Source: DATLMR01 sp035634255 (GTDB lineage: Bacteria > Acidobacteriota > Blastocatellia > UBA7656). Taken from it: DNA of 64,000 nucleotides. Within the stretch, counting starts at the first letter, position 1. The number at the start of each line of letters is the position of its first letter. Both the position numbers and the translations under genes were made by a program. The notes beneath the pieces were generated by a model. The model saw nothing but the letters and a program-made list of their open reading frames with translations, was not told the origin of the DNA and made no database searches. The stretch is from the NCBI GenBank assembly GCA_035634255.1, contig DASQDI010000119.1, positions 59,444 to 123,443 of the forward strand. The letters are read 5' to 3'. Positions 9,253 to 17,224 of this stretch are shown in pieces.

Positions 9253-9488
9253 TATTCCGGTCGAAATCTCCCGACGCCAGCGAGAACCATGCGAAACCCC
9301 CTTCGCATGATTCGGTACGTGAGGTTGTTAGGGGCTGCCCGAAATCGGGCCGGGTTTTCCGGCCTCTTCCGTCGGGCCGTATTCCATCGGGTCGTCCCGC
9401 CCCTTCAAATCTCCGATTCCTCGGGTGTGAAATCATCGCAGATTCCACGGAGTCTCGCCACCGGATCGGCCGCGCGCCGGATTAAAAG

Positions 9489-10985
9489 TCAGGCGGCTTC
9501 CCGCCCGCCTTTGCTGGCCGAGAGCAGCAGCCCGAGGAGGAAGAAGAAATAGAGGTTCAGGTCCGAATAAGCCCCGCTCGTCAGCGTGAGGCCGGAGATC
9601 GAGTAGGCCGAGGCTATGGCGATGTAACACGCGGCGGCCGCGCGCTGTTCCGGCGTCCGGGCGCGAACGAGCGCGCGGTAGCCCATCAGGAAGATGAAGA
9701 CAAACGCGGCCACGTAGAACAGGCAGGCGACGAGGCCGAGTTCCGCCGCGATCCAGAACAGGTTCGAGTGAGGGCTGCTCGCCGCGCGCGTCTCCAGAAT
9801 CGATTCCTGTACGTCGCCCGTGCTCGAATACTTCTTCGAATAGTAGCGGGTGTAGTTCCCGAGCCCGACCCCGGACGCGGGATTCTCCAGAGCGATCTTC
9901 GCCGCAGCCTCCCACGTCGCGAGCCTGCCGTAGACGTTGCGCGGGCTCGCCAGCCTTTCCGTAAGGGAAGCGACCCCGAACAACGCCGCCCACGCGATGA
10001 CGGCTGAGGCCGTGAGCGAGCCGATCAGAAGCAGCGCGGCCTTCGTCGAGAGCCCGGCCGCCCGCGCCCGTCGGCCCTCCCTCCTTTGATTCGCCTTCGC
10101 GTAAATAATCCAGCCGATGGCCAGAGCGAACGCCACCGCGCGGAACAGGGGCAGCAGGGTTGCGATGACGACCGACGAGAGGGCCAGCGCGTGGAGTAAC
10201 TGCGCGCCCGCGTCCATCCGCACGCGGAATATTTTGGGCGCGGCCAGCAGGAAGGTCGAGATTAAAAGGCAGATGATCGCGTACGAAGAGTCCGAAGCGA
10301 AAGGCCCGTTGACGCGCCGCTCGCCTTCGCGAACAAGCTCCGAGCCCTTGTACTGAAGCAGGTTCGTCCCCGAAAGAAATTCGAATGCGCCGGTCGCGAA
10401 GAGGATGAGTGCGAGTGCCACCGCCGCCATCACGAGCGCGGCCCCGCGCCCTTTCGCCCGAAAGTGGTTCCGCGCGATGTGGAAAGCCAGGAGCGGCAGG
10501 ATGAAAGAGTCGAGCGCGAGCTTACCCGCGTAGCCGACCTCTTCCGACTTCACCGCAACGCTCGCGACCGCCGCCAACGACAGCAATGCCCAAAATATCT
10601 CGAACTTCGTCGCCCGCAGCCGCAAGGGGCGGGCCTCGCCGCCGCTTTGTTTCGACCTCACGAACAGGACCAGAGCGAGCCCCGCGAAGATGGCTCGGTC
10701 GAAGGTTATGATCGACTTTTCGACCGGGAAGCGGACGAAGAAGGAGAGGACCGGCGTCGCGGCGAGCCAGAAGATGAGTATCGCCTCGACCGGCACCCGG
10801 CCCGCGAGCAGCAACGCCGAAGTGATGGCAATCGCGGAGGCCCCGGCCGCTTCAAAGTACCTCCCGGCGGAGCAGAAGACCACGGCCGAGGCGACGGCCG
10901 CGAGCGAGGCGGCGGCTACGAAGCTCTGGCGGTAAAAGCCCGGCGCGCGGCCGATTCTTCTGGATAAAAAGGCGGCTCTACTCAT
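9489..10985 (-). CDS. O-antigen ligase/polymerase-like membrane protein (Wzy_C)
   Basis: This 498-residue protein has about 10-12 hydrophobic segments and a long periplasmic loop before the last helices. The loop contains RLATWEAAAKIALENP, GVGLGNYTRYY and SPHSNLFWIAAELGL, the pattern of the Wzy_C / O-antigen-ligase family. It should join polysaccharide repeat units on the periplasmic side of the inner membrane. It follows wecB by 26 bases in the minus-strand operon. Polymerase and ligase members look alike, so the exact reaction is inferred from the neighbouring flippase and chain-length genes. Confidence 0.82.
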   Translation of the reverse strand: MSRAAFLSRRIGRAPGFYRQSFVAAASLAAVASAVVFCSAGRYFEAAGASAIAITSALLLAGRVPVEAILIFWLAATPVLSFFVRFPVEKSIITFDRAIFAGLALVLFVRSKQSGGEARPLRLRATKFEIFWALLSLAAVASVAVKSEEVGYAGKLALDSFILPLLAFHIARNHFRAKGRGAALVMAAVALALILFATGAFEFLSGTNLLQYKGSELVREGERRVNGPFASDSSYAIICLLISTFLLAAPKIFRVRMDAGAQLLHALALSSVVIATLLPLFRAVAFALAIGWIIYAKANQRREGRRARAAGLSTKAALLLIGSLTASAVIAWAALFGVASLTERLASPRNVYGRLATWEAAAKIALENPASGVGLGNYTRYYSKKYSSTGDVQESILETRAASSPHSNLFWIAAELGLVACLFYVAAFVFIFLMGYRALVRARTPEQRAAAACYIAIASAYSISGLTLTSGAYSDLNLYFFFLLGLLLSASKGGREAA

Positions 10986-11011
10986 CGGGCTTCACCCTCG
11001 GGTCACGCCGC

Positions 11012-12112
11012 TCAGCGGGCGGCTTCCTCAATCGCGTCCACGATCCTCCCGGCCGCGCGGCCGTCCCAGAGCTCCGGCACTCGCCCGCGCGCGGTCTGGC
11101 CGTCGAGCGCGGCGAAGGCTTCGCGCTCGATCAGCAACGGGTCGCTGCCGACGAGCCTGTTGGTCCCTTCGGAGACGGTGATGGGCCGCTCCGTGTTCGA
11201 CCTGAGCGTGAGGCACGGGATTCCGAGCGCGGTCGTCTCTTCCTGAATCCCTCCGCTGTCCGTCAGCACCAGCCGGGAGTTGCTGTAGAGCTGAAGGAAG
11301 TCCAGGTACCCGAGCGGCTCCGTCGCTATCAGGTCCCGTTGCCGCGCGATGCGGCGGGACAGGTCGTACTCTTCGAGGCGGGCGCGCGTTCGCGGGTGGA
11401 CCGCGAAGACGACGGGCAGGCGCTCCTGAATCTTCTCAAGCGCGTCGAGTATTCCCGAGAGGGTTGTCTTATCATCCACGTTCGAGGGCCTGTGCAAAGT
11501 CATCGCGCAGAACCGGCCGGGCGCGACCCCGAGCCTCTCAAGTATGCGTGACTCGCGCGCCCGTTCGAGGTTGCGGTAGAGGGTGTCGATCATCACGTTG
11601 CCCACGAAGCGAATCTTTTCGGCGGGTACGCCTTCGCGCAGCAGGTTGTCGTTCGCGTCGAGCGAGGGGGTGAGCAGGAGGTCCGCGAGCGCGTCGGTGA
11701 CTAGGCGGTTCACCTCCTCGGGCATCTTCCGGTCGCGGCTGCGGAGCCCGGCTTCGACGTGCGCTACGCGAACGTCCATCTTCGCGGCCACGAGGGTCGC
11801 GGCCATAGTCGAGTTGACATCGCCGACCACGACCACCCAGTCGGGCGCGTGATCTTCGAGCACGCGCTCGAAGGCCGTCATTATGCGCGCGGTCTGCTGC
11901 GCGTGAGAGGCCGAGCCGACTTCCAGATTTATGTCGGGGCGGGGGATGCCGAGGTCTTCGAAGAAAGAGTCGCTCATGCTCTCGTCGTAATGCTGCCCGG
12001 TGTGGACGAGGAGCGGCAGGATCGCGCCCGGCCTTCGGCGCATCTCCTCCATGACCGGAGCGATCTTCATGAAATTCGGACGGGCCCCGACGACGTTGAT
12101 GATTCGAATCAT
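11012..12112 (-). CDS. wecB: UDP-N-acetylglucosamine 2-epimerase (non-hydrolysing)
   Basis: This 366-residue enzyme interconverts UDP-GlcNAc and UDP-ManNAc, supplying ManNAc-type precursors for the polysaccharide. The N terminus MIRIINVVGARPNFMKIAPV, the HTGQHYDESMS segment, HVEAGLRSRD and TDSGGIQEE are all hallmark motifs of the family, and the length is typical. It starts 5 bases after the stop of the Wzz-like gene and is clearly in the same operon. A UDP-ManNAc dehydrogenase is not seen in this window, so whether ManNAc is oxidised to ManNAcA is unknown. Confidence 0.96.
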   Translation of the reverse strand: MIRIINVVGARPNFMKIAPVMEEMRRRPGAILPLLVHTGQHYDESMSDSFFEDLGIPRPDINLEVGSASHAQQTARIMTAFERVLEDHAPDWVVVVGDVNSTMAATLVAAKMDVRVAHVEAGLRSRDRKMPEEVNRLVTDALADLLLTPSLDANDNLLREGVPAEKIRFVGNVMIDTLYRNLERARESRILERLGVAPGRFCAMTLHRPSNVDDKTTLSGILDALEKIQERLPVVFAVHPRTRARLEEYDLSRRIARQRDLIATEPLGYLDFLQLYSNSRLVLTDSGGIQEETTALGIPCLTLRSNTERPITVSEGTNRLVGSDPLLIEREAFAALDGQTARGRVPELWDGRAAGRIVDAIEEAAR

Positions 12113-12117
12113 GATGC

Positions 12118-12900
12118 TTAAGTCTGTTTACCGGCGGCCTTCCCCTTGTGGGACGGCCTGAGGTGATCGAACAGGGCCGACGCCGCCGTGAGGACGAGCG
12201 CCGCGATCAGAGCCGACGCTGTGACGCCGCGCCAGGCGGGCGGCCGGCCAGCGGCGCTCGAAATTACGCGCTCTTCCATCATCCGAGACTTTCTGGTTAT
12301 GGTCGGCGATGAGGTGTTGGACTTGATCTCGGCAATCGTCGCTTCCAGCCTTATCGCCGAGTCCCTCGCGGCGGGGGAGGGTTGGGCGCGCAACTCCTCA
12401 AGCTGTTTCTCTACCCCGCGCTCGCGCTCGACGTGAGCCGACATCGCGTCGTTGAAGAGCTTGTCGTGTCGCGCGATCACTTCGGAGGCGACGGCCTCGG
12501 CGATCTGCGCCGCTTCTTCCGCGCTCTCCGACGAGGCGGTTATTCGTACGAGGATGGGGTAACGCTCGCGGCGCGGGCCCCCCTCGATGGCCTCAGCCCT
12601 GACGCTCCGCCGCAGCAGATTGGCCCTGAGGCCGGTCTTTTCAGACAACTCGCGCAGGAACCCCGCGCTGTTTATCGTCTCCGCCGTGAGGTAATAATCG
12701 GCGAGGGGCTCCCTCCACACGCGGCCGATTTCGAGGTTGGCGGTCGCGTTATAGGTGACAGGCTGGTTGCGCGAGAGAAGATAGGTGGCCGCCGCGGCCG
12801 CGAGGGCCCCGATAAGGATTAACCATTTCGCGCGCCAGACGGCCGCGAAGTACCTGTCGAGCTTTATGTCTTCCGTCGCTTCAATCCCCGGATCATTCAT
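12118..12900 (-). CDS. Short Wzz-type polysaccharide chain-length / co-polymerase protein
   Basis: This 260-residue protein has the Wzz layout: a short cytoplasmic N terminus, a first membrane helix (WLILIGALAAAAATYLL), a periplasmic region with predicted coiled coil, and a second helix near the C terminus (ASALIAALVLTAASALF). It has no C-terminal tyrosine-kinase domain. The start is ATG at 12900 (MNDPGIEATEDIKLDRY), because Wzz homologues begin just before this segment and the in-frame extension upstream runs over a terminator hairpin. The periplasmic part is shorter than in typical Wzz. It is the first gene of the cluster as seen here, so a promoter should lie between 12901 and 12990. Confidence 0.75.
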   Translation of the reverse strand: MNDPGIEATEDIKLDRYFAAVWRAKWLILIGALAAAAATYLLSRNQPVTYNATANLEIGRVWREPLADYYLTAETINSAGFLRELSEKTGLRANLLRRSVRAEAIEGGPRRERYPILVRITASSESAEEAAQIAEAVASEVIARHDKLFNDAMSAHVERERGVEKQLEELRAQPSPAARDSAIRLEATIAEIKSNTSSPTITRKSRMMEERVISSAAGRPPAWRGVTASALIAALVLTAASALFDHLRPSHKGKAAGKQT

Positions 12901-12991
12901 CGCAGTAAAAAGAATCTCCGGCTTGAGATTTGCAGCCCCGGCCGAGCCACGAAGTCTACAATCCTGAGCAGGCTTAACACAAGCCACCATG

Positions 12992-13026
12992 AAAAATGCG
13001 AGCGGCAAAACCAGTTTGCCGCTCGC
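12992..13026 (-). terminator. Rho-independent terminator after the glycine-zipper protein gene
   Basis: There is a perfect 12-base-pair stem (GCGAGCGGCAAA at 12998-13009 with its complement at 13015-13026) and a 5-base loop. On the minus strand it is followed by a run of five T. It lies between the gene at 13105-13551 and the polysaccharide operon, so it should insulate the operon from the small upstream gene. Confidence 0.88.
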
Positions 13027-13104
13027 AGAGCATGCCAGCACAGTAAGAATGAACGGAGCGCGGGGAGATTGCCGCGCTCAAAGCTCGGACGGACGAGGCC
13101 GCTA

Positions 13105-13551
13105 TCAGAAGCGGCGGCGATACCGGTCCCGGTCTCTCCTCTTGATGAGGTAATAGGCCGCTCCGCCTCCGCCTCCGAGAAGCGCCCCGACGGCCGCGCC
13201 CTTCTTGCCGCTGAGCAGAGCGCCGACGCCGGCGCCGATGGCGGCCGGGGCCCCGATGGTGAGGAGCGCGCGCCCGGTCGAGCCGAGGCCCCCGCGGTCT
13301 CTACCGAATCTCCGACCGTCCCTGTCGAAGAACCTCCGGTTCCTGAAGGAGGATGACCTGTAGTAAGTCGACTGGTAAGGATACGCCCCGTAATAGGACG
13401 TCCCGTAGTAAGCGGGCCTGTAGTAAGTGCGTCCGGAAACGAACCTGTTTCTATACCGGCGGTCCCGGTGGTTCGCGAATAAGTCGGGAGTGATGATCAG
13501 GAAAAGAAAGGCGAAGGTAAGGAGCGCAGCTATTGATTTCTTTGTGAACAT
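13105..13551 (-). CDS. Secreted Tyr/Arg-rich protein with glycine-zipper segment
   Basis: This 148-residue protein starts with a clear signal peptide (MFTKKSIAALLTFAFLFLII, cut near residue 27). It is followed by a Tyr/Arg/Ser-rich stretch with repeated YY pairs and then a glycine-zipper segment (GAPAAIGAGVGALLSGKKG, then GAAVGALLGGGGGAAYYLI) ending in a basic tail. Glycine-zipper segments of this kind usually pack in or against membranes. A strong Shine-Dalgarno sequence (GGAGGT) sits 6 bases before the ATG. It is a single-gene unit ending at the terminator at 12992-13026. The function is unknown; it resembles small envelope-associated proteins. Confidence 0.7.
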   Translation of the reverse strand: MFTKKSIAALLTFAFLFLIITPDLFANHRDRRYRNRFVSGRTYYRPAYYGTSYYGAYPYQSTYYRSSSFRNRRFFDRDGRRFGRDRGGLGSTGRALLTIGAPAAIGAGVGALLSGKKGAAVGALLGGGGGAAYYLIKRRDRDRYRRRF

Positions 13552-13851
13552 GAATACCTCCAGTAGTTTTTGTTTTTGCAGGCAACCTCACTAGCCGGCA
13601 ACTCTCAGGCCAGTGACCGGGCCGGCCTTCCGCCGAAAAGCGAAATGGTTGTCTGCCTTGATTTTCCGCTCAAAAAAACGCCGGGCCGGAAATATCGGCC
13701 GCGCGCGGCTCGCCGGAAAAGTGCGCCATATGGTGTGGCCCCTACCCTAAATGCTCACCTGAGTTCAGGCGGAGGTAATGGGAAAGCCCGGAGATGGGCG
13801 TTGCAACGCGCGCCTCCGGGCTTCGGGTCGGGAGTCGATTTTGCTCCGGGC
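13552..13851. other. Intergenic region with a hairpin
   Basis: No supported gene is seen in this 300-base stretch. It must hold the promoter of the glycine-zipper gene. A 10-base-pair perfect inverted repeat (AAGCCCGGAG at 13784-13793 and its complement at 13814-13823) lies just past the end of the DUF2911 gene. It has no T-run on either side, so it is at most a weak or Rho-assisted terminator. Confidence 0.5.
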
Positions 13852-14361
13852 TTACATCACGCTGAAAGAGCCGGTGAGCAGGGACGTGCCCCAGTGAATG
13901 TTAACGGTCCCTGTGTTCCCCTGGCCGTTGAGGCCGATTGTAAGGACGTCCGCCGAGTCGCTCGCCGTCTGGAGCTTCAGGGGAAGCTCGGCGACGTACC
14001 CCTCCTTCAAAGCGGGAGCGCCCCAGACGCCGGTCTTGGGATGAAACGCGAGGACCCAGTTGCTGTCATCGACTTTCTTGACCCAGAGGGAGTACTTGCC
14101 GGCCTTCAGGGTCGTATCACCCACCTTAAGGTCGCCGGCCGTTTCGATTTCGGTGGCCTGATTCATGCCCACCCTCCAGACCATACCCGCGGGCGCAAGC
14201 TTGAGCAGGTCGCGGCCTTTAAGCTCGGGCCTGCCGTAGTTGATGGAGACTTTCTTGCCATTAATCGTAGCTTCCGCGGTGCCGCGGTTGCCCCCCTGCG
14301 CGAATGCAGTGGCGGCGAGACAGAGGACCAGCATGGTCGGAATCAGCCTGTTGAGTTTCAT
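13852..14361 (-). CDS. DUF2911 domain protein, secreted
   Basis: This 169-residue protein has a signal peptide (MKLNRLIPTMLVLCLAATAF) followed by a DUF2911 domain with VSINYGRPELKGRD, RVGMNQATEIETAGDLKVGD and KAGKYSLWVKK. DUF2911 proteins are exported beta-rich proteins of unknown function common in Bacteroidota and Acidobacteriota. The start is ATG at 14361 because GGAGGT lies about 8 bases upstream and the signal peptide begins there; the longer in-frame extension is not coding-like. It is alone between a hairpin and the divergently transcribed J-like/PilZ gene. Confidence 0.86.
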   Translation of the reverse strand: MKLNRLIPTMLVLCLAATAFAQGGNRGTAEATINGKKVSINYGRPELKGRDLLKLAPAGMVWRVGMNQATEIETAGDLKVGDTTLKAGKYSLWVKKVDDSNWVLAFHPKTGVWGAPALKEGYVAELPLKLQTASDSADVLTIGLNGQGNTGTVNIHWGTSLLTGSFSVM

Positions 14362-14573
14362 TGTCGTTGAGACCTCCACTTCAAAGATGAGTTGTTTTTC
14401 AATGGTAAAATAGTATCGAAGCGCCATAGGCCGGGCAAGCAACCGAAAGAGTTTTACAATCTTTTTACAGGGGCTTGAGAATGGGGCGAAACGACAACAT
14501 TGTTGACAAATGACTCAACCCATCCATAATGATACCTGCCGCCGGAAGATAACGGCCCGCCTGCCCCTCTTCG

Positions 14574-15782
14574 ATGGACATTCAATCGAGTAAAGAATCA
14601 CGGCTCATAGGTGCTCTGATGAACGAAACACCCGTCTCAGGTCGGGCTGCGGCTGACCTGCCGCCCGCCTCCTTTTCCGTCGAGTCGATCAAATCGGTCG
14701 ATCAGTTGAGCTCATACTATCTGGAGCTTGAGAGGCTGCTTGAGAGGATCGAGCGCGCGACTTCGCATTACCAACTCTTCGGCATTGACCGCGCGGCGAC
14801 CCACGAACAGGTGCAGTCCGCTTACAGGGAAGTGGTCTCGTTGCTCTTCCCCTCCTACGGCATCAGCGCCGCCGTCCCCGTCGGGATGATCGGGAGGATG
14901 GAGCGCGCGTTCGACAACGTCACTCAGGCTTTTAAAGTGCTGGCGAATTTCAAGCGGCGAGTCGAGTACGACAACCTTTCGCAGTCGAAGCCGGGCGCGA
15001 AGACACCCGCCGCTCCGCCGCCCGCGCAGCCGCGCGAGGCCGCTCAGGCGGCGGGCCACGACACGGTCGAGATCAGGCGCATGGCTCAGCAGAAAGAGGT
15101 CTTCACGCAGTACTCGAAGAGCTCCATCAATGAGAACCGGCGCAGGACGGAGCGGTTCAGGCTGGCGATCCCCGTGCGCGCGACCGGGCACGACCGCAAG
15201 GGCGGCAGGTGGAGCGAGATCGGGCAGACCATCGACGTGAGCAGGACGGGGATAAACCTTCGCATGCGCAAGCACATCAAGTTTGGCATGGTGCTCTACC
15301 TGAACCTGCCTCTGCCGGTGAAGCTTCGCAGCCACGGCTACTCGGACTCCACCTACAACGTCTACGCGATTGTGCGCCGGGTGGACCCCCCCGTGCGGGG
15401 CGAGCGGTTCGTCGGGCTGGAATTCATAGGGGAGCACCCGCCCTCGGGCTTCCTTGAGACCCCGTGGGCCGTCTTCAAAACGGCGAAGTGGTTAGGCCAC
15501 GAGCGCAGGCGTGCCCCGAGGACCGTGAGGCGCGAGGTGGTGTGGGTCGAATACTTCGACGAGGGCAGCAGGCTTCTGGGGAGGGAAGAGACGCAGACCG
15601 AAAACCTGAGCCGGGCCGGCGCGCGGATCGCCGTGAGGACCGCCCCTCTGGACCTGGAATTGATCAAAGTGACCGCGCCCGCCCACAAGTTCGAGAGCTT
15701 CGCCAAAGTGAGGAGCCGCTTCCTCGGGGCCGATGGCGCGGAGCGCCTGTGCATACAGTTCGTCGATAAGGAATGGCGGTAA
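14574..15782 (+). CDS. J-domain-like protein with two PilZ domains
   Basis: This 402-residue protein combines three parts. Residues about 63-135 resemble a J domain (HYQLFGIDRAATHEQVQSAY) but lack the HPD motif needed to stimulate DnaK, having LFPSYG there. After a Pro/Ala linker come two PilZ domains: RRRTERFRLAIPVRATG with IDVSRTGINLRM and GERFVGLEF, then ERRRAPRTVRREVVW with ENLSRAGARIAVR. The RxxxR and D/NxSxxG motifs are those that bind cyclic di-GMP. It is probably a cytoplasmic cyclic-di-GMP responsive protein in which the J-like module serves as a docking part. It is a single gene divergent from DUF2911. Confidence 0.82.
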   Translation: MDIQSSKESRLIGALMNETPVSGRAAADLPPASFSVESIKSVDQLSSYYLELERLLERIERATSHYQLFGIDRAATHEQVQSAYREVVSLLFPSYGISAAVPVGMIGRMERAFDNVTQAFKVLANFKRRVEYDNLSQSKPGAKTPAAPPPAQPREAAQAAGHDTVEIRRMAQQKEVFTQYSKSSINENRRRTERFRLAIPVRATGHDRKGGRWSEIGQTIDVSRTGINLRMRKHIKFGMVLYLNLPLPVKLRSHGYSDSTYNVYAIVRRVDPPVRGERFVGLEFIGEHPPSGFLETPWAVFKTAKWLGHERRRAPRTVRREVVWVEYFDEGSRLLGREETQTENLSRAGARIAVRTAPLDLELIKVTAPAHKFESFAKVRSRFLGADGAERLCIQFVDKEWR

Positions 15783-15877
15783 GGTATTTACAGAGCCATG
15801 GATCACAGGCGCGACGCCCCCTCACGTGATCCGCTCCGACAACTTTATAACCACGCGGCCAGAAGAAAATTCAAAGC

Positions 15878-16675
15878 TCAGACCCCCTCACTAGGAGTCT
15901 CGTTGAGCACTTCGATCACTTCCGCGACATCGTTGGTCTCGCGCATGCGAATGAGCAACAGCCCCAGCTTGAAGATTAGGCCGGGAGGGTTTCGGACCAG
16001 GTCGCCCAGGGCGGTGGCCTTGAAGTCGAGCAGGTCGAGGACCGGGCCCCAGTTCTGCGGGCCGATGTAGGCCAGCTCGACGGCATGATTCCACGCGGCG
16101 GCCCGAGCTTTATCGAGGCTGAAGTTGATTATCGCCCGGTCGAGGCTCGGGTCTATGTGGTCCAGCAGGTTGATCCAGGGCGAGACTTGGTTGATCTCGT
16201 TCTCGACCTCAAGCACCAGCCCCGCGAGTATCTTGTTTATCTCATCGAAATCGTGCTTGAGCGAAGTGATCCGGCTGCCGGGGCTCGTCTCGGCCGCGGC
16301 TATGCCCAGATCGAAATTGATGTGCGCGTTTATGCCGAGCAGGAGGTGCTGGAGGATTATGGGCCTGAACTCGCCCGCCGCCTCGAAGGCCACCATCCAG
16401 CAGTTGCTCGCCCGCTCGCCCTTGAGGAAACGCGAAACCGCGTCGAGGTAGCGATTCGCAAAGATCACGTCGAGGCGCTCCATCCGCGGGCCATCTTCGA
16501 AGCGCCCGATCAGAATCCCTTCCTTGACCTTGAGCGTCACTTTGCGATAAAGCGCGGTGAAATACCCGAGGCGGCTCTCGTGAAGGATCGCCCACTCGAT
16601 GATCTCATCCAGCTTCTCGATCACTTGGTCTATCGTCTGCGCGCCGTCCGTCTTTTCGGGAGCTAAAGCGGCCAT
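15878..16675 (-). CDS. DUF5995 family protein
   Basis: This 265-residue, mostly helical protein matches the DUF5995 pattern: CWMVAFEAAGEFRPIILQHLLLGINAHINFDLGIAAAE followed by HDFDEINKILAGLV is the hallmark region. No signal peptide or membrane helix is visible. The function is unknown; the family occurs in many soil bacteria. The start is the ATG at 16675 with a GGAGAAGG-like Shine-Dalgarno (from ccttctcc) just upstream. It converges with the J-like/PilZ gene and has no operon partner. Confidence 0.8.
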   Translation of the reverse strand: MAALAPEKTDGAQTIDQVIEKLDEIIEWAILHESRLGYFTALYRKVTLKVKEGILIGRFEDGPRMERLDVIFANRYLDAVSRFLKGERASNCWMVAFEAAGEFRPIILQHLLLGINAHINFDLGIAAAETSPGSRITSLKHDFDEINKILAGLVLEVENEINQVSPWINLLDHIDPSLDRAIINFSLDKARAAAWNHAVELAYIGPQNWGPVLDLLDFKATALGDLVRNPPGLIFKLGLLLIRMRETNDVAEVIEVLNETPSEGV

Positions 16676-17224
16676 TACCTTCTCCTTGCAAAAAAATCGA
16701 TGGATTCAGCGGCCAATCTAACAGAGAAGCATAAGAGGATCAAGAGTGATATTTCTCACCGCCCCCTCATTAGGCCGTGCTCCAAAGACGTAGCCCGCGA
16801 AAACGTACAATATAGCGACTTCCAGTCGCGTTAGTACTCATAGCCGCAACTCCCTAGCCAGCCATCAATACCGTCAAGCGTTACTGCTCCGAGCGCGCCG
16901 TCGACAGACTCGACGTGCTCGCGCAATGGCGCAACCGGCCTGCCTGAGAGACTCGCCGGGCAGCCGCGCGGCTTCGGAGAAAAATGAGAGCTGGATGAAC
17001 TTGGCGCGAAGGGGGAGATGAATGTCGTGATTGGGAATATCAGTGCTCATGGCGGACGAGCCGCAGAGTAAGCCCAACAGATAGGGTGGCCATGTGGAGC
17101 CGCCATAGGCCTGCCCGGACTTGTGATTATGTGCGCTGCCGGTTTGACGTTACCTGTCCCGCGATAAACCCGCGAAAGGGTAGGCGGTTTGCCTGCCCTG
17201 GGTAGGAATTCCAATGACCTGCGA
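16676..17224. other. Gene-poor 549-base stretch
   Basis: No gene is supported here. A minus-strand frame from 17050 (MSTDIPNHDIHLPLRAK) stays open for about 58 codons but has no ribosome binding site and loses any protein-like character after its first 25 residues. The stretch separates DUF5995 from the low-G+C caspase gene and could be a decayed or insertion-prone segment. No tRNA, repeat copy or clear terminator is seen. Confidence 0.4.

Noticed and set aside
9253..9488. Small minus-strand gene between the heparinase-like and polymerase-like genes
   Set aside because: Open frames of 60-70 codons there are Arg-rich, lack binding sites and overlap the neighbours.
16874..17077. Minus-strand frame of 67 codons upstream of DUF5995
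   Set aside because: There is no ribosome binding site and the second half is a run of Arg/Ala typical of antisense noise. It is noted only as a possible remnant.
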